A stretch of 64,000 bases of DNA from Burkholderia glumae LMG 2196 = ATCC 33617 (GCF_000960995.1 NZ_CP009435.1:1612001-1676000), one strand, 5' to 3'; shown: positions 9,725 through 20,583, counted from the first letter of the stretch. Translations and numbers: made by a program. The notes: generated from the sequence alone by a model not told the origin.

Positions 9725-9750
9725 GTCGTGGTGCGCATGATTCCCTGCCG

Positions 9751-10911
9751 TCAGCGCGGGTATAGCGCGCCCAGCACGCGCGGCCCGGCCGCGCCCGTCA
9801 CGCCGGCCAGGTTGCCGGCCGCGCGCGCCGTGAAGCGGCAGGCGAGCCAGGCGAACGCGATCGCCTCGACCTGCTGCGGCGGCACGCCCAGCGCGGCCGT
9901 GGTGTCGACCGCCGCACCCACGCCCGCCTCGGCCAGCGCATCGGCGAGCGCGCGCAGCAGCACCGGATTGCGTGCGCCGCCGCCGCATACGTAGACGGCG
10001 CGGCAGTCCGGCGCGTGGCGCGCGATCTCGCGCGCCACGGTCGCGGCGGTCAGCGCCGCCAGCGTGGCCTGCACGTCGGGCGGCGCGACCTGCGGGAACA
10101 TCCGCAGGCGCGCGTCGAGCCAATCCGGATTGAACAGGTCGCGGCCCGTGCTCTTCGGCGGCGGCAGGTCGAAATACGGCTCGGCGAGCAGCGCCGCGAG
10201 CAGCGCCGTGTCGAGCCTGCCGCTCGCGGCGAAGCGCCCGTCCTCGTCGAACGGCTTGCCGAGCTGGCGCTGCGCCCAGGCGTCGAGCAGCGCGTTGGCC
10301 GGCCCGCAGTCGAAGCCGCGCACGCCAGCGCCGCCCTGCGCACCCTCGGCCGGCAGGATCGTGATGTTGCTGATGCCGCCGAGATTGCAGACCACGCGCG
10401 TCTCGTCTGGCGCGCCGAACACGGTGGCATGGAACGCCGGCGCGAGCGGCGCGCCCTGGCCGCCCGCGGCGATGTCGCGCGCGCGGAAATCGGCGATCAC
10501 GTCGATGCCGGTCAGTTCGGCGAGCAGCGCGGGGCTGTTGATCTGCCGCGTGTAGCCGCGCTCGGGCCGGTGCCGCACGGTCTGGCCGTGGACGCCGATG
10601 GCGCGCACCTGGTCGGGTGCGAGCTGCGCCGAGCGCAGCAAGGCGTGGCAGCAGGCCGCATAGCGCGCGGCCAGCGCGTTGGCCGCCTGGGCCTCGCGGT
10701 CGATCTCGTCGGCCCCCGGCTGCTGCAGCGCGAACAGCGCGTCGCGCAGCGTGTGGTCGAAGTCGGCGAAGCCCTCGGCCAGCACCACGGGCGGCGCGTG
10801 CGCGGCGAACCGCACGGCCACGCCGTCGCAGCCGTCCATGCTGGTGCCCGACATCAGGCCGAGATAGACGCCGTCGGCGGAATGGTCGGCTTGCTTGCGA
10901 GGTGGCGCCAC
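9751..10911 (-). CDS. anmK: Anhydro-N-acetylmuramic acid kinase
   Basis: A 386-residue sugar kinase that phosphorylates and opens 1,6-anhydro-MurNAc released during cell-wall turnover, giving MurNAc-6-phosphate for recycling. The nucleotide-binding motif [12 protein letters not shown] is at about residues 19-30. The family stretches [11 protein letters not shown] and [11 protein letters not shown], and CGGGARNP near the C-terminus, are present. It is transcribed divergently from tyrS across 144 nt. Confidence 0.95.
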   Translation of the reverse strand: MAPPRKQADHSADGVYLGLMSGTSMDGCDGVAVRFAAHAPPVVLAEGFADFDHTLRDALFALQQPGADEIDREAQAANALAARYAACCHALLRSAQLAPDQVRAIGVHGQTVRHRPERGYTRQINSPALLAELTGIDVIADFRARDIAAGGQGAPLAPAFHATVFGAPDETRVVCNLGGISNITILPAEGAQGGAGVRGFDCGPANALLDAWAQRQLGKPFDEDGRFAASGRLDTALLAALLAEPYFDLPPPKSTGRDLFNPDWLDARLRMFPQVAPPDVQATLAALTAATVAREIARHAPDCRAVYVCGGGARNPVLLRALADALAEAGVGAAVDTTAALGVPPQQVEAIAFAWLACRFTARAAGNLAGVTGAAGPRVLGALYPR

Positions 10912-11055
10912 GGTGTTCTCCTGTCGTCGAGCGCGCGGGCGGCATACCCGCCGGCGTGGTCCGATTATCCGCGCAAGCGGCGGCGCCGTTAAGCGATGCG
11001 CGCGGAAGTTATGGGAAAATCACCGCTTTTCCGACTTTCCTCCTTTTCCGCACCG

Positions 11056-12297
11056 ATGAGCCACGATCCCCAAACGAAGCCCGCGCTCCCGATCACCGAT
11101 GCCGTGCGCGAGGCGCTCGCGATCACCAAGCGCGGCGTCGACGAACTGCTGATCGAGGACGAGTTCGCGCAGAAGCTGGCGCGCAGCGAGGCGACCGGCA
11201 CGCCGCTGCGGATCAAGCTGGGGCTCGATCCGACCGCGCCCGACATCCATATCGGCCACACGGTGGTGCTCAACAAGATGCGCCAGCTGCAGGATCTCGG
11301 CCACACGGTGATTTTCCTGATCGGCGACTTCACCTCGCTGATCGGCGATCCGTCGGGCCGCAACGCCACGCGCCCGCCGCTCACGCGCGAGCAGATCGAG
11401 GCCAACGCGAAGACCTATTTCGAGCAGGCCGCGCTGGTGCTCGACCGCGACAAGACCGAGATCCGCTACAACAGCGAATGGTCGATGCCGCTCGGCGCCG
11501 ACGGCATGATCAAGCTCGCCTCGCGCTACACGGTGGCGCGCATCCTCGAGCGCGAGGATTTCACGAAGCGCTTCCAGGGCGGCGTGCCGATCTCGATCCA
11601 CGAATTCCTCTACCCGCTGATGCAGGGCTACGATTCGGTCGCGCTGAACGCCGACCTCGAACTCGGCGGCACCGACCAGAAGTTCAACCTGCTGGTGGGC
11701 CGCGAGCTGCAGAAGCAGTACGGCCAGGAGCCGCAGTGCATCCTGACCATGCCGCTGCTGGAAGGCCTCGACGGCGTCGAGAAGATGTCGAAGTCGAAGG
11801 GCAACTACGTCGGCATCAGCGAGAAGCCGGCCGAGATGTTCGGCAAGCTGATGAGCATCTCGGACGTGCTGATGTGGCGTTACTTCGAACTGCTGTCGTT
11901 CCGGCCGATGCGCGAGATCGAGAAGTTCAAGGCCGAGATCGAGGCGGGCCGCAACCCGCGCGACTTCAAGGTGCTGCTCGCCCAGGAAATCGTCGCACGT
12001 TTTCACTCGCAGGCCGACGCCGAGCAGGCGCTCGAGGACTTCAACCACCGCGCGCGCGGCGGCGTGCCCGACGACATCCCGTCGGTGTCGCTCGGCGGCG
12101 CGCCGCTCGCGATCGGCCAGTTGCTCAAGCAGGCTGGCCTGGTGCCTTCGACCAGCGAGGCGCTGCGCAACATCGAGCAGGGCGGCGTGAAGATCGACGG
12201 CACCACCGTTTCCGACAAGGGCCTCAAGGTCGAGGCGGGCGAGTACGTGGTTCAAGTCGGCAAGCGGCGCTTCGCGCGCGTGACGGTCGGCGCATGA
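11056..12297 (+). CDS. tyrS: Tyrosyl-tRNA synthetase
   Basis: A 413-residue class I synthetase. The HIGH motif is at residues 65-68 (DIHIGHTV) and KMSKS within EKMSKSKGN at about 254. An S4 RNA-binding domain forms the C-terminus. The length and the HIGH form place it in the TyrRZ-like group common in beta-proteobacteria, rather than the E. coli TyrS type. The ATG at 11056 (MSHDPQTK) was chosen. The 20 residues open upstream span the promoter region. It overlaps dtd by 4 nt. Confidence 0.95.
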   Translation: MSHDPQTKPALPITDAVREALAITKRGVDELLIEDEFAQKLARSEATGTPLRIKLGLDPTAPDIHIGHTVVLNKMRQLQDLGHTVIFLIGDFTSLIGDPSGRNATRPPLTREQIEANAKTYFEQAALVLDRDKTEIRYNSEWSMPLGADGMIKLASRYTVARILEREDFTKRFQGGVPISIHEFLYPLMQGYDSVALNADLELGGTDQKFNLLVGRELQKQYGQEPQCILTMPLLEGLDGVEKMSKSKGNYVGISEKPAEMFGKLMSISDVLMWRYFELLSFRPMREIEKFKAEIEAGRNPRDFKVLLAQEIVARFHSQADAEQALEDFNHRARGGVPDDIPSVSLGGAPLAIGQLLKQAGLVPSTSEALRNIEQGGVKIDGTTVSDKGLKVEAGEYVVQVGKRRFARVTVGA

Positions 12298-12752
12298 TCG
12301 CGCTGATCCAGCGCGTGCGGCGCGCCGACGTGCGCGTCGGCGAGCGCGTGACCGGGCAGATCGGCGCGGGCCTGCTCGCGCTCGTCTGCGCCGAGCGCGA
12401 CGACACCGAGGCACAGGCCGACAAGCTGCTCGCGAAAGTGCTCGGCTACCGCGTGTTCAGCGACGCGGCCGGCAAGATGAACCTGCCCGTCACGAATCTC
12501 GACGGCGCGGGCACGGCGGGCGGCCTGCTGCTCGTCTCGCAGTTCACGCTCGCGGCCGACACCCGCAGCGGCATGCGGCCGAGCTTCACGCCAGCCGCCC
12601 CGCCCGAAGCAGGCGCGCGGCTGTTCGCCTACTTCGTCGAAGCGGCGCGGGCGCGGCACCCGATCGTCGAGACCGGCGAGTTCGGCGCCGAGATGCAGGT
12701 CTCGCTCGTCAACGACGGGCCCGTCACGTTCTGGCTGCAGGCTCGCGCCTGA
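12294..12752 (+). CDS. dtd: D-aminoacyl-tRNA deacylase
   Basis: A 152-residue enzyme that removes D-amino acids mischarged onto tRNA. Both active-site signatures are intact: [17 protein letters not shown] and the C-terminal NDGPVTFWL carrying the Gly-cisPro-type pair. The ATGA overlap with tyrS suggests translational coupling, which fits because TyrRS is a classic source of D-Tyr-tRNA. Confidence 0.97.
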   Translation: MIALIQRVRRADVRVGERVTGQIGAGLLALVCAERDDTEAQADKLLAKVLGYRVFSDAAGKMNLPVTNLDGAGTAGGLLLVSQFTLAADTRSGMRPSFTPAAPPEAGARLFAYFVEAARARHPIVETGEFGAEMQVSLVNDGPVTFWLQARA

Positions 12753-12841
12753 CAGGCCGGCGCGCGACGGACCCGCGCCGGCCGGCTGCCGCGCCCGCTC
12801 GGCTCACTGCTTCGCTTCTTCGCATTCCGATCGGCCAACCG

Positions 12842-13504
12842 ATGACCACGACGCAAATCCTCTTCATCCGCCACGGCGAAACGCCCTGGAACCGCATCAA
12901 GCGCATTCAGGGGCATATCGACATCGCGCTCGCCGAGACCGGCGTCCAGCAGGCGGCGCGGCTCGCCGAGCGGCTCGCGCGCGAGGCGGCCGATGGCGCC
13001 CGGCTCGACGCGATCTATTCGAGCGATCTGCAGCGCGCGCGGCAGACCGCGCAGCCGAGCGCCGATGCCCTCGGCCTGCCGGTGCGGCTCGACGCCGGGC
13101 TGCGCGAGCGCGCCTACGGCGCGTTCCAGGGCCACGACAGCGCCGAGATCGCCGCGCGCTATCCCGATGCCTATGCGCAGTGGCAGACGCGCGACCCCGG
13201 CTTCGAGCCGGCCGGCGGCGAATCGCATCGCGCGTTCCATCACCGCGTGCTGCATGCGCTCGCGCCGATCGTGGCCGCGCATCCGGGCGGCCGCATTGCC
13301 GTGGTCACGCACGGCGGCGTGCTCGATTGCATCTATCGCCGCGCGGCCTCGCTGCCGCTCGAGGCGCCGCGCCAGTACGCGCTGCTCAACGCCAGCATCA
13401 ACGTGGTCGAGGCCGACGGCAACGCGCTGCGCGTCGTGCGCTGGGCCGACGTCGCGCATCTCGACGGCGACAGCGACGACGACGGCTACCGCAAGGTGCT
13501 GTAG
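12842..13504 (+). CDS. Histidine phosphatase family protein (phosphoglycerate-mutase-like)
   Basis: 220 residues. The catalytic RHGE is at residues 10-13, the second histidine lies in VTHGGVLD, and a conserved arginine and glutamate are in LRERAYGAFQG. The family includes cofactor-dependent phosphoglycerate mutases and many broad phosphatases. Members of this length beside tyrS-dtd in Burkholderia are usually called GpmB-like, but the substrate cannot be told. The 89-nt gap from dtd suggests the same transcript. Confidence 0.85.
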   Translation: MTTTQILFIRHGETPWNRIKRIQGHIDIALAETGVQQAARLAERLAREAADGARLDAIYSSDLQRARQTAQPSADALGLPVRLDAGLRERAYGAFQGHDSAEIAARYPDAYAQWQTRDPGFEPAGGESHRAFHHRVLHALAPIVAAHPGGRIAVVTHGGVLDCIYRRAASLPLEAPRQYALLNASINVVEADGNALRVVRWADVAHLDGDSDDDGYRKVL

Positions 13505-13567
13505 ACGATCACGGCCCCGCGCTCGCGGTGCCGTGGTGCGGTGCCGTTCCTGCCGCCCCTGCGCGGT

Positions 13568-14662
13568 TCACGGCAGGCCGTGGCGCGCCTTGTAGGCGAG
13601 CGCGTAGGCGAGCTTGCCCGGCTTGGCCGCCGTGAGCGGCGCGCTCAGCTCGCCGAACGCTCCCGTCGTGTATTGCCTGCCGGCGTTGAGCCGCGCGAGC
13701 CGGCCGAGATCGGCGCCGGTCTTGCCGTCGATCACCGGGTCGGCAGCCCCGACCATGCGCCGCGACGCGTTCCAGATGGCGTTCAGATAGCCGGTGTCGG
13801 CCGTGGCCGGATCGGGGGCGGTCGCGCCGAGCTTCGCGAGCGTGTAGCCCGACAGCGGGAACCTCGCCCGCAGCCAGTCGGCCCAGTAGAACTCGAGGAA
13901 ATCGGTGGGCGACGTCGGCTTGCGGTAGCCGATCCCGCGCGTGAAGTAGACGAGCGAGCGATAGACGTCGTCCTGCATGCCGAGCTCGAGGCCGAGCCCG
14001 GTGGGCAGTTGCGCCGGCGTGATCGCGGCGCCGTTCGCGTCCTTCAGGCGCGTGTAGCCGCGGCGTTGCATCTGTGCCCAGAACGCGCTGCCGGAGTAGC
14101 CGCTCAGGTTGTCCTTGACGAGCACGTGCACATGCAGCGTCGGACCGCCGCCGGGCACCTCGTAGTAGGTCGACAGGCCGTGATGGCCGTCCGTCAGGTA
14201 CAGCGTGTCGCCGTTCGGGCCGACCACCACCGGGTTCAGCACGCTGGTGTCGCGCTGGCGCGGGTCGGTGGTCGTGCAGGCGTAGCTCGCCGCATTGGTC
14301 AGCGTCGAGCGGGGCGAGGCGCCGTTCTTCCTCAGGCCGCCAAGGCCCTCGTCGGCGCAGAAGTCGTCGAATTTCCGGAGCGGATCGCGCTCGTAGCGGC
14401 CGAGCTTGTAGTAGATCTGGTCATAGCCGAGCGCCGCTTGGGTCGGGTGCAGATCGCCGAGCGCGACATCGAGCATCTGACCGGCGGCGGCCGCGGCCCA
14501 CTTGCCGGGCAGCGGCTGTACCGCCGTGGCAGCCGGCTGCCGAACGGCGGCGGATGCGGCGGCGGGTGCAGCGGCGGACGTGGCGCCGCCGCAGGCGGCG
14601 AGCGCGAGCAGCGAGCAGAGCGGGGCGGCCAGGGCAAAACGGCTGAGCGAAGCAGCAGGCAT
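13568..14662 (-). CDS. Exported lipoprotein with ParB/Srx-type N-terminal fold (ParBc_2 family)
   Basis: 364 residues. A lipoprotein signal peptide ends in LAAC (residues 21-24), so Cys24 would be lipidated. This sets the start at 14662. A 70-residue upstream extension in the same frame lies in GC-rich leader sequence. After an Ala-rich linker comes a domain with LGDLHPTQAALGYDQI and LTDGHHGLSTYYEV, the signature of the ParB-like nuclease/sulfiredoxin fold (ParBc_2). A ParB fold in a lipoprotein is odd, because chromosome-partition ParB works on DNA in the cytoplasm. The function is unknown. Confidence 0.75.
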   Translation of the reverse strand: MPAASLSRFALAAPLCSLLALAACGGATSAAAPAAASAAVRQPAATAVQPLPGKWAAAAAGQMLDVALGDLHPTQAALGYDQIYYKLGRYERDPLRKFDDFCADEGLGGLRKNGASPRSTLTNAASYACTTTDPRQRDTSVLNPVVVGPNGDTLYLTDGHHGLSTYYEVPGGGPTLHVHVLVKDNLSGYSGSAFWAQMQRRGYTRLKDANGAAITPAQLPTGLGLELGMQDDVYRSLVYFTRGIGYRKPTSPTDFLEFYWADWLRARFPLSGYTLAKLGATAPDPATADTGYLNAIWNASRRMVGAADPVIDGKTGADLGRLARLNAGRQYTTGAFGELSAPLTAAKPGKLAYALAYKARHGLP

Positions 14663-14849
14663 CGTGAGAGCGGACGTGAAAATGGGCAGGGCGCCGCTGC
14701 GGGTAGCGGCGCGAGCAGCGGTGCAAGCGTGCCGCCGCAGCGTGATGGTGACTCGATATCGGTGCGATGACAATCGCGAGTCCGAGGGCGCCGGCCAGAT
14801 GGCTTGGCCCGCGCGGTGCCTGGGCTCCGCCGCCGGCAGGACGGGCGGC

Positions 14850-15926
14850 TCAGCGTGGTCCGGGCGGCTCACCGGCGGCGTCGGCGGCCGAATGCTGTGC
14901 GCGGGCGGGATCGCGGGCGCCTGGCGCGTCGCCGGAGTTCGCCGGCGGCGGCCGCTGCGGCGCGGCCGGGGTGGAGGCCGTCGGCGTCATGACGGCGTCC
15001 GGCGCCGCCGCCGCGCGCCGCCGGGCGCGCTTCGACGCGCCATTGACGAGCGCCCAGCGAAACACCGGCGCGATCAGACGAATGCCGGGCCGCGCCACCA
15101 CGCGCCGCACCGGCGCGAGCGAGGCGAGGTCGAGCTGGCGCTGCGCCCAGTCCGGCAACAGGTCGATGCCGGCGTGGAACAGCAGCGCGGCCGCCGGCTT
15201 CATCGACGCGCGCGGCACCGGCGCGTCGCGCAGCACGCGGATCACCTCGCGCGTGCGCTCGCTGGCGGCCAGTTCGCCGCGCATGCGCGCCAGATAGGCG
15301 GCCACTGCGGCGCGCGAGGCCGGCACGTCGCGCGCGCCGAGCAGCGTCGCGATCAGCGCGGTCTCGGCGTAGTAGCGATCCTGCTCGGGGCCGGACAGCG
15401 CAGGGTTCACATAGCGCAGATACGCGGCGAGGAAGCTCGACACCTCGGCCACATGGACCCAGGTCAGCAGTGCCGGATCGCTCGCGCGATAGGGTCGCCC
15501 GTCCGGTGCGGTGCCCGTCACCGCGGCGTGGATCGTCTTCACGCGCTCGATCAGGGCGAGCGCGTCGGCGCGGCTGCCGAACGTGGTGCCGGCCACGAAG
15601 GTCGCGGTACGGCGCAGCCGGCCAAGGATGTCGGTGCGGAACGTGGAATGGTCCCAGACGCCGGCCAGCGCGAGCGGGTGCAGCGCTTGCAGCAGCAGCG
15701 CGGCGATGCCGCCCGTCATCATCGAGGTGAAATCGGCGTGGACGCGCCAGCAGACCGCCTCGGGGCCGAACAGGCCCGGATCGCCCGGCGGCGCGGCATA
15801 GTCGATCGACGGCCCGCCGCCGCCCGTGGTCAACAGCGTCACGCCGCCCGCGAGCCGCGCGCGCAGGCGCTGCGCAAGCCCGCTTGCTTGCGGCTGGGCG
15901 GCTGCGTGGCTGGGCGGGCGGGGCAT
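14850..15926 (-). CDS. Oxygenase MpaB family protein (DUF2236)
   Basis: 358 residues matching the DUF2236/MpaB-like family, haem-type oxygenases related to latex-clearing and mycophenolate enzymes. Visible landmarks are WRVHADFTSMMTGGIAALLLQ (about residues 60-80), HPLALAGVWDHS, and TWVHVAEVSSFL with conserved histidines likely to ligate haem. The final 60 residues are low-complexity Ala/Pro/Arg. The substrate is unknown. It lies 20 nt downstream of ruvB, so it may be read from the same transcript, although it has no link to recombination. Confidence 0.8.
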   Translation of the reverse strand: MPRPPSHAAAQPQASGLAQRLRARLAGGVTLLTTGGGGPSIDYAAPPGDPGLFGPEAVCWRVHADFTSMMTGGIAALLLQALHPLALAGVWDHSTFRTDILGRLRRTATFVAGTTFGSRADALALIERVKTIHAAVTGTAPDGRPYRASDPALLTWVHVAEVSSFLAAYLRYVNPALSGPEQDRYYAETALIATLLGARDVPASRAAVAAYLARMRGELAASERTREVIRVLRDAPVPRASMKPAAALLFHAGIDLLPDWAQRQLDLASLAPVRRVVARPGIRLIAPVFRWALVNGASKRARRRAAAAPDAVMTPTASTPAAPQRPPPANSGDAPGARDPARAQHSAADAAGEPPGPR

Positions 15927-15945
15927 CGTGCGGATTCCGGGCGGC

Positions 15946-17013
15946 CTAGCGCCGCGTGTCGTCGTCGATGCCCGGGAGCCCCGGCGTGTGGCTGTCGGGC
16001 ACCGGCAGCCCGAAGTGGCGATAGGTGAGCAGCGTGGCGACGCGCCCGCGCGGCGTGCGCTGCAGGAAGCCCTGCTGGATCAGATAGGGTTCGAGCACGT
16101 CCTCGATGGTGTCGCGTTCCTCGCCGATCGCGGCGGCCAGGTTGTCCACGCCCACCGGGCCGCCGTCGAACTTGTGCAGGATCGCCTCGAGCAGCTTGCG
16201 GTCCATCAGGTCGAAGCCGACCGGATCGACGTCGAGCATCGCGAGCGCGGCATCGGCGACGCGCTCGGTGATCTCGCCGTCGGCCTTCACTTCGGCGTAG
16301 TCGCGCACGCGGCGCAGCAGCCGGTTGGCGATCCGCGGCGTGCCGCGCGCGCGGCGCGCGATCTCCAGTGCACCGTGCGGATCGATGCGCGCGTTGAGCA
16401 GCGAGGCCGAGCGCTGCACGATGCGCGACAGCTGGCTGGCGTCGTAGAACTCGAGCCGTGCGACGATCCCGAAGCGGTCGCGCAGCGGGTTGGTCAGCAT
16501 GCCGGCGCGCGTGGTGGCGCCGACCAGCGTGAACGGCTGCAGGTCGAGCTTGACGCTGCGCGCGGCCGGCCCCTCGCCGATCATGATGTCGATCTGGTAG
16601 TCCTCGAGCGCCGGGTACAGGATTTCCTCGACGACGGGCGAGAGCCGGTGGATCTCGTCGATGAACAGCACGTCGTTCGCTTCGAGGTTGGTGAGCAGCG
16701 CGGCAAGGTCGCCCGGGCGCTCCAGCACCGGGCCGGAAGTCTGCCGCAGGTTGACGCCCATCTCGCGTGCGACGATGTGTGCGAGCGTGGTCTTGCCGAG
16801 GCCGGGCGGCCCGAACAGCAGCACGTGATCGAGTGCCTCGGCGCGGCGCTTGGCGGCCTCGATGAAAATCTCGAGCTGGCCGCGCACCTTTTCCTGGCCG
16901 ACATATTCGTCAAGCTGGCGCGGCCGCAGCGCGCGTTCGAACGCCTCCTCGTGCGACGAGGCGGGCGTGGCGGCGATGATGCGCTCGCCGGCGAGTTTGT
17001 CGGTTTCGATCAT
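15946..17013 (-). CDS. ruvB: Holliday junction branch-migration ATPase RuvB
   Basis: A 355-residue AAA+ motor that moves Holliday junctions together with RuvA. Walker A is GPPGLGKT (residues 68-75), Walker B is [10 protein letters not shown], sensor and arginine-finger regions follow, and a winged-helix DNA-binding C-terminus contains TPRGRVAT. The gene is 100 nt after ruvA, in the order ruvC-ruvA-ruvB. Confidence 0.98.
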   Translation of the reverse strand: MIETDKLAGERIIAATPASSHEEAFERALRPRQLDEYVGQEKVRGQLEIFIEAAKRRAEALDHVLLFGPPGLGKTTLAHIVAREMGVNLRQTSGPVLERPGDLAALLTNLEANDVLFIDEIHRLSPVVEEILYPALEDYQIDIMIGEGPAARSVKLDLQPFTLVGATTRAGMLTNPLRDRFGIVARLEFYDASQLSRIVQRSASLLNARIDPHGALEIARRARGTPRIANRLLRRVRDYAEVKADGEITERVADAALAMLDVDPVGFDLMDRKLLEAILHKFDGGPVGVDNLAAAIGEERDTIEDVLEPYLIQQGFLQRTPRGRVATLLTYRHFGLPVPDSHTPGLPGIDDDTRR

Positions 17014-17113
17014 GCGGGCATTGTACCGCGCGCAACCGAGCCGACGAACCGGCCGAACGGCCGACTCGCGCGGCGCGCCCGCAGATGGGACAGTAGCCGC
17101 ACGGCTCGCCCGC

Positions 17114-17695
17114 TCAGGTCTTGGACAGTGCCTTCAGCGACAGCTTGATGCCCTCGGACACGCCGGTGCCGGCCGGCACGTTCTTGATGGCGGCCAGCGC
17201 TTCCTTCTCCGAGTAGCCGAGCGCGAGCAGTGCGTTGAGGATGTCGGCCGCGTGGTCCGACTGCGAGGCCTGGCCGGCCAGCTCGCCGAGGTCGGCGCCG
17301 AGCTTGCCCTTCAGTTCGAGCAGCAGGCGCTCGGCGGTTTTCTTGCCGATGCCCGGCAGCCGCTGCAGGCGCGCGGCGTCCTGTATGGTCACCACCTGCG
17401 AGAGCTCCTGCACGCTCATGCCGGAGAGCACCGCGAGCGCCATGCGCGCGCCGATCCCGGTGATCTTCAGCAGCTCGCGGAATGCCGAGCGCTCCTGCGG
17501 CGTGAGAAAGCCGTACAGCAGGTGCGCGTCCTCGCGCACGATCAGCTGGGTGAGCAGCACCACGCGCTCGCCCGTGGGCGGCAGGTTGTAGAACGTGCTC
17601 ATCGGCACGTCGAGCTCGTAGCCGACGCCGTTGCAATCGACGAGCAGGTGGGGAGGATTCTTTTCGAGCAGGGTGCCGGCGATGCGACCGATCAT
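17114..17695 (-). CDS. ruvA: Holliday junction DNA helicase subunit RuvA
   Basis: A 193-residue junction-binding tetramer subunit. An OB-fold N-terminus ([14 protein letters not shown]) is followed by tandem helix-hairpin-helix motifs ([13 protein letters not shown] and [13 protein letters not shown], about residues 72-125) and a C-terminal domain that contacts RuvB. The start is the ATG at 17695. It lies 83 nt downstream of ruvC. Confidence 0.97.
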   Translation of the reverse strand: MIGRIAGTLLEKNPPHLLVDCNGVGYELDVPMSTFYNLPPTGERVVLLTQLIVREDAHLLYGFLTPQERSAFRELLKITGIGARMALAVLSGMSVQELSQVVTIQDAARLQRLPGIGKKTAERLLLELKGKLGADLGELAGQASQSDHAADILNALLALGYSEKEALAAIKNVPAGTGVSEGIKLSLKALSKT

Positions 17696-17778
17696 GACGA
17701 GGACGACGATGGGGGAAAGCGCGAGTGTAGCGCACGCGGCAGCCGCCAGCGCGCCGTGGCGGCCAGGGCGGCGCCGCG

Positions 17779-18321
17779 TCAGCCGACCAGCCGGCCGCGC
17801 CGCACGCGAAAGCCCTTCCTGACGAGCGCGGGCGCGAGGCCGCCGAGCGTCTCGAGCTTGGCGCCGCCGTGGGCATGGCAGATCGCGGTGCCGAGCGCGT
17901 CGGCCGCATCGGTGCCGGGCAGCCCCGACAGGCCGAGCAGCCGCACCACCATCTGCTGCATCTGCTCCTTGGTGGCGCGGCCATAGCCGACGATCGCCTG
18001 TTTCAGCTGCGTCGGCGTGTATTCGGCAACCGGCAGGCTGCCCGAGACGAGCCCGCAGATCGCCGCGCCGCGGGCCTGGCCGAGCAGCAGCGTCGATTGC
18101 GGATTGACGTTGACGAACACCTTCTCGATCGCGGCCTGGTCGGGCCTGTACTCGCGCACCAGGGTCGAGACGCCGTCGAAGATGGTGCCGAGCCGCACCG
18201 CGAGGTCGGCGCTCGGGGTGCGGATCACGCCGCTCGTGACGTAGGCGAGCTTGCTGCCGTGGACGTCGATCACGCCGAAGCCGGTGACGCGCAGGCCGGG
18301 GTCGATGCCGATGATTCGCAT
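17779..18321 (-). CDS. ruvC: Holliday junction resolvase RuvC
   Basis: A 180-residue endonuclease with the RNase H-like fold. The acidic catalytic residues are in place: Asp7 (GIDPG), Glu66 (AIEKVF), and Asp138 and Asp141 (GTDAADALG). The start is the ATG at 18321. The frame stays open for hundreds of codons upstream, but that part is antisense to purH and not coding. It is first in ruvCAB. Confidence 0.97.
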   Translation of the reverse strand: MRIIGIDPGLRVTGFGVIDVHGSKLAYVTSGVIRTPSADLAVRLGTIFDGVSTLVREYRPDQAAIEKVFVNVNPQSTLLLGQARGAAICGLVSGSLPVAEYTPTQLKQAIVGYGRATKEQMQQMVVRLLGLSGLPGTDAADALGTAICHAHGGAKLETLGGLAPALVRKGFRVRRGRLVG

Positions 18322-18640
18322 GGGCTGGCCGAAGAAAGGCGAGAGGAAAAGACGGATTCCGGCGATGGTACAACGATCGCGCCGCGCGCGAGCCGTCATG
18401 GCCGGCCGCGCGGCGCATTGCGGGGCCGCGCGCCGCCCGGGCGCGGCGGGCCCGAGCGCCCGGGCCCGCCGGCCGGCGCGGTCCGATCTCGACCCTTCGA
18501 TACCGGGGTTCGATGTGCGGACCTGCCGGGGACGAGGCTCGGCAGGCGACCGCCGGCGGCGCATGGCAGCCACCGGCGCCCGGCGCCATCGGGCCGGCAC
18601 CGAAGCGCCCGCGCCCGGCCGCGCGTTGCCGCAGCAAGCA
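18322..18640. other. Intergenic GC-rich spacer between purH and ruvC
   Basis: No gene. It presumably holds the ruvC promoter, which I could not identify. A very stable all-GC hairpin (CGGCGGGCCC at 18444-18453 with GGGCCCGCCG at 18462-18471) lacks a T tract, so it is not a classic terminator. It could pause polymerase or act at the RNA level. Confidence 0.5.
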
Positions 18641-18678
18641 AAAACCCGGCGGCGAGGGCGATGCCTTCGCCGCCGGGT
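18641..18678 (-). terminator. Terminator of the pepP-to-purH run
   Basis: Read on minus: a long stem made of ACCCGGCGGCGA and TCGCCGCCGGGT around an 11-14-nt loop, followed by five T. It closes transcription downstream of purH, so ruvCAB must have its own promoter. Confidence 0.8.
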
Positions 18679-18734
18679 GCCTCGCGCGGCGCGGCCGGGC
18701 CGGCCGGGGCCGCCGGCTCGTCCGGCCGGGCCGG

Positions 18735-20300
18735 TCAGTGACGGAAGTGGCGGATGCCCGTGAGCACCATCGCGATGCCGTGCTCGTCGGCCGCGGCGAT
18801 CACTTCCTCGTCGCGCATCGAGCCGCCCGGATGGATCACGGCCGTCGCGCCCGCCGCCACCACCACGTCGAGGCCGTCGCGGAACGGGAAGAATGCGTCC
18901 GAGGCCACCGCCGAGCCGGCCAGCGTGAGGCCCGCGTTCTGCGCCTTGATGCCGGCGATGCGGGCCGAATCGACGCGGCTCATCTGGCCCGCGCCGACGC
19001 CGAGCGTCATGCCGTTGCCGCAGAACACGATCGCGTTCGATTTCACGAACTTCGCGACGCGCCAGGCGAACAGCAGGTCGTCGAGTTCCTTCGGCGTCGG
19101 CTGGCGCTTGGTCACGACGCGCAGCTCGTCGGGCTGCACGTTGCGCGAATCGAGCGACTGCACCAGCAGGCCGCCGCCCACGCGCTTCAGGTCGAACGCG
19201 TTGAAGCCGTCGCCGAGCGCGATCTCGAGCAGACGCACGTTCTGCTTGGCGGCGAACACCTGGCGCGCCGCTGCGGAGAACGACGGCGCGATCAGCACCT
19301 CGACGAACTGCTTGGCCACCGCCTGCGCGCCGGCCTCGTCGAGTTCGCGGTTGAACGCGATGATGCCGCCGAACGCCGAGGTCGGATCGGTCTGGAACGC
19401 CTTGGCGTAGGCTTCGGCCGGATTCGCGCCCACCGCCACCCCGCACGGGTTGGCGTGCTTGATGATCACGCAGGCCGGCGCGTCGAACGTCTTCACGCAT
19501 TCCCAGGCGGCGTCCGAATCGGCGATGTTGTTGTACGACAGTTCCTTGCCCTGCAGCTGGCGATAGTTCGCGAGCGCGCCGGCCGGCGCCGCGAGGTCGC
19601 GGTAGAACGCGGCGCTCTGGTGCGGGTTCTCGCCGTAGCGCAGGTCCTGCACCTTGTCGAACGCGAGGTTCAGCGTGGCCGGGTAGGCGCTGCGCGTGGC
19701 GTGCTGCAACTCGTCGGTCAGGCTCGTCAGGTAGTTCGTGATCGCGCCGTCGTACTGCGCGGTGTGCGCGAACACCTTGGTGGCGAGGCGGAAATTGGTG
19801 GCGTAGCCGACCGTGTTGCCGTTGGCCTTCATCTCGTCCAGCACCACCGCGTAGTCGGCCGGATCGACGATCACCGTCACGTCGCGATGGTTCTTGGCGG
19901 CCGAGCGCAGCATGGTCGGGCCGCCGATGTCGATGTTCTCGATCGCGTCGGCGAGCGTGCAGTCGTCCTTCGCGATGGTCGCGACGAACGGGTAGAGGTT
20001 CACCACCAGCAGGTCGATGGTCGGGATGCCGTGCGCGTCGAGCGCCTGCATGTGCTCGGGCAGGTCGCGCCGCGCGAGGATGCCGCCGTGGACCTTCGGG
20101 TGCAGCGTCTTCACGCGCCCGTCGAGCATTTCCGGAAAGCCGGTGTAGTCGGCGACTTCCGTGACCGGAAGGCCGGCCTCGGCGAGCAGTTTCGCGGTGC
20201 CGCCCGTCGACAGCAGCTTGACGCCTTGCTGCGACAACGCCGTCGCGAATTCGACGATGCCGGTTTTATCGGAAACGGAGAGGAGCGCTTGCTTGATCAT
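18735..20300 (-). CDS. purH: Bifunctional AICAR transformylase / IMP cyclohydrolase
   Basis: 521 residues performing the last two steps of IMP synthesis. The N-terminal methylglyoxal-synthase-like cyclohydrolase domain (about 1-200) starts [15 protein letters not shown]. The C-terminal transformylase domain holds the catalytic KHANPCG motif. The start is at 20300. Five residues upstream in the same frame (MVPPI) are not conserved. It follows fis by 45 nt and is probably co-transcribed with dusB-fis. Confidence 0.96.
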   Translation of the reverse strand: MIKQALLSVSDKTGIVEFATALSQQGVKLLSTGGTAKLLAEAGLPVTEVADYTGFPEMLDGRVKTLHPKVHGGILARRDLPEHMQALDAHGIPTIDLLVVNLYPFVATIAKDDCTLADAIENIDIGGPTMLRSAAKNHRDVTVIVDPADYAVVLDEMKANGNTVGYATNFRLATKVFAHTAQYDGAITNYLTSLTDELQHATRSAYPATLNLAFDKVQDLRYGENPHQSAAFYRDLAAPAGALANYRQLQGKELSYNNIADSDAAWECVKTFDAPACVIIKHANPCGVAVGANPAEAYAKAFQTDPTSAFGGIIAFNRELDEAGAQAVAKQFVEVLIAPSFSAAARQVFAAKQNVRLLEIALGDGFNAFDLKRVGGGLLVQSLDSRNVQPDELRVVTKRQPTPKELDDLLFAWRVAKFVKSNAIVFCGNGMTLGVGAGQMSRVDSARIAGIKAQNAGLTLAGSAVASDAFFPFRDGLDVVVAAGATAVIHPGGSMRDEEVIAAADEHGIAMVLTGIRHFRH

Positions 20301-20345
20301 GATCGGGGGCACCAATAGCCAGGAGAACGGGGAAGAAGAGGCCGC

Positions 20346-20579
20346 CTACAGCAGACCGTGCTGCTGCAGCTTCTTGCGCAGCGTATTGCGATTGATGCCC
20401 AGGTACTCGGCGGCCAGCGACTGGTTGCCGCCCGCCTGTTCGAGCACGACCTCGAGCATCGGCTTCTCGACACAGGACATCACCATGTCGTAGACGTCGT
20501 GCGGATTGGAGCCGTCGAGATCCCGGAAGTAACCGTCCAGGCTTTCGCGGACACATTGTTCGATGTTGTGCTTGCTCAT
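20346..20579 (-). CDS. fis: Fis family DNA-binding protein
   Basis: A 77-residue nucleoid and regulatory protein. The C-terminal helix-turn-helix (QAGGNQSLAAEYLGINRNTLRKKL, about residues 49-72) matches Fis. The N-terminus is shorter than the enteric 98-residue form and lacks the full beta-hairpin arm used for Hin/Gin activation, which is normal for beta-proteobacteria. It lies 4 nt after dusB, the same dusB-fis pairing as in E. coli. Confidence 0.93.
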   Translation of the reverse strand: MSKHNIEQCVRESLDGYFRDLDGSNPHDVYDMVMSCVEKPMLEVVLEQAGGNQSLAAEYLGINRNTLRKKLQQHGLL

Positions 20580-20583
20580 GCTG

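Noticed and set aside
14691..14712. 8-bp GC hairpin upstream of the ParB-fold lipoprotein gene
   Set aside because: Short GC-rich stems like this are frequent by chance in this composition. No promoter or terminator feature accompanies it.
17779..19500. Long minus-strand open frame running through ruvC into purH
   Set aside because: Only the last 180 codons are RuvC. The rest is an alternate-frame shadow of purH and GC-rich spacer, typical of high-GC DNA.
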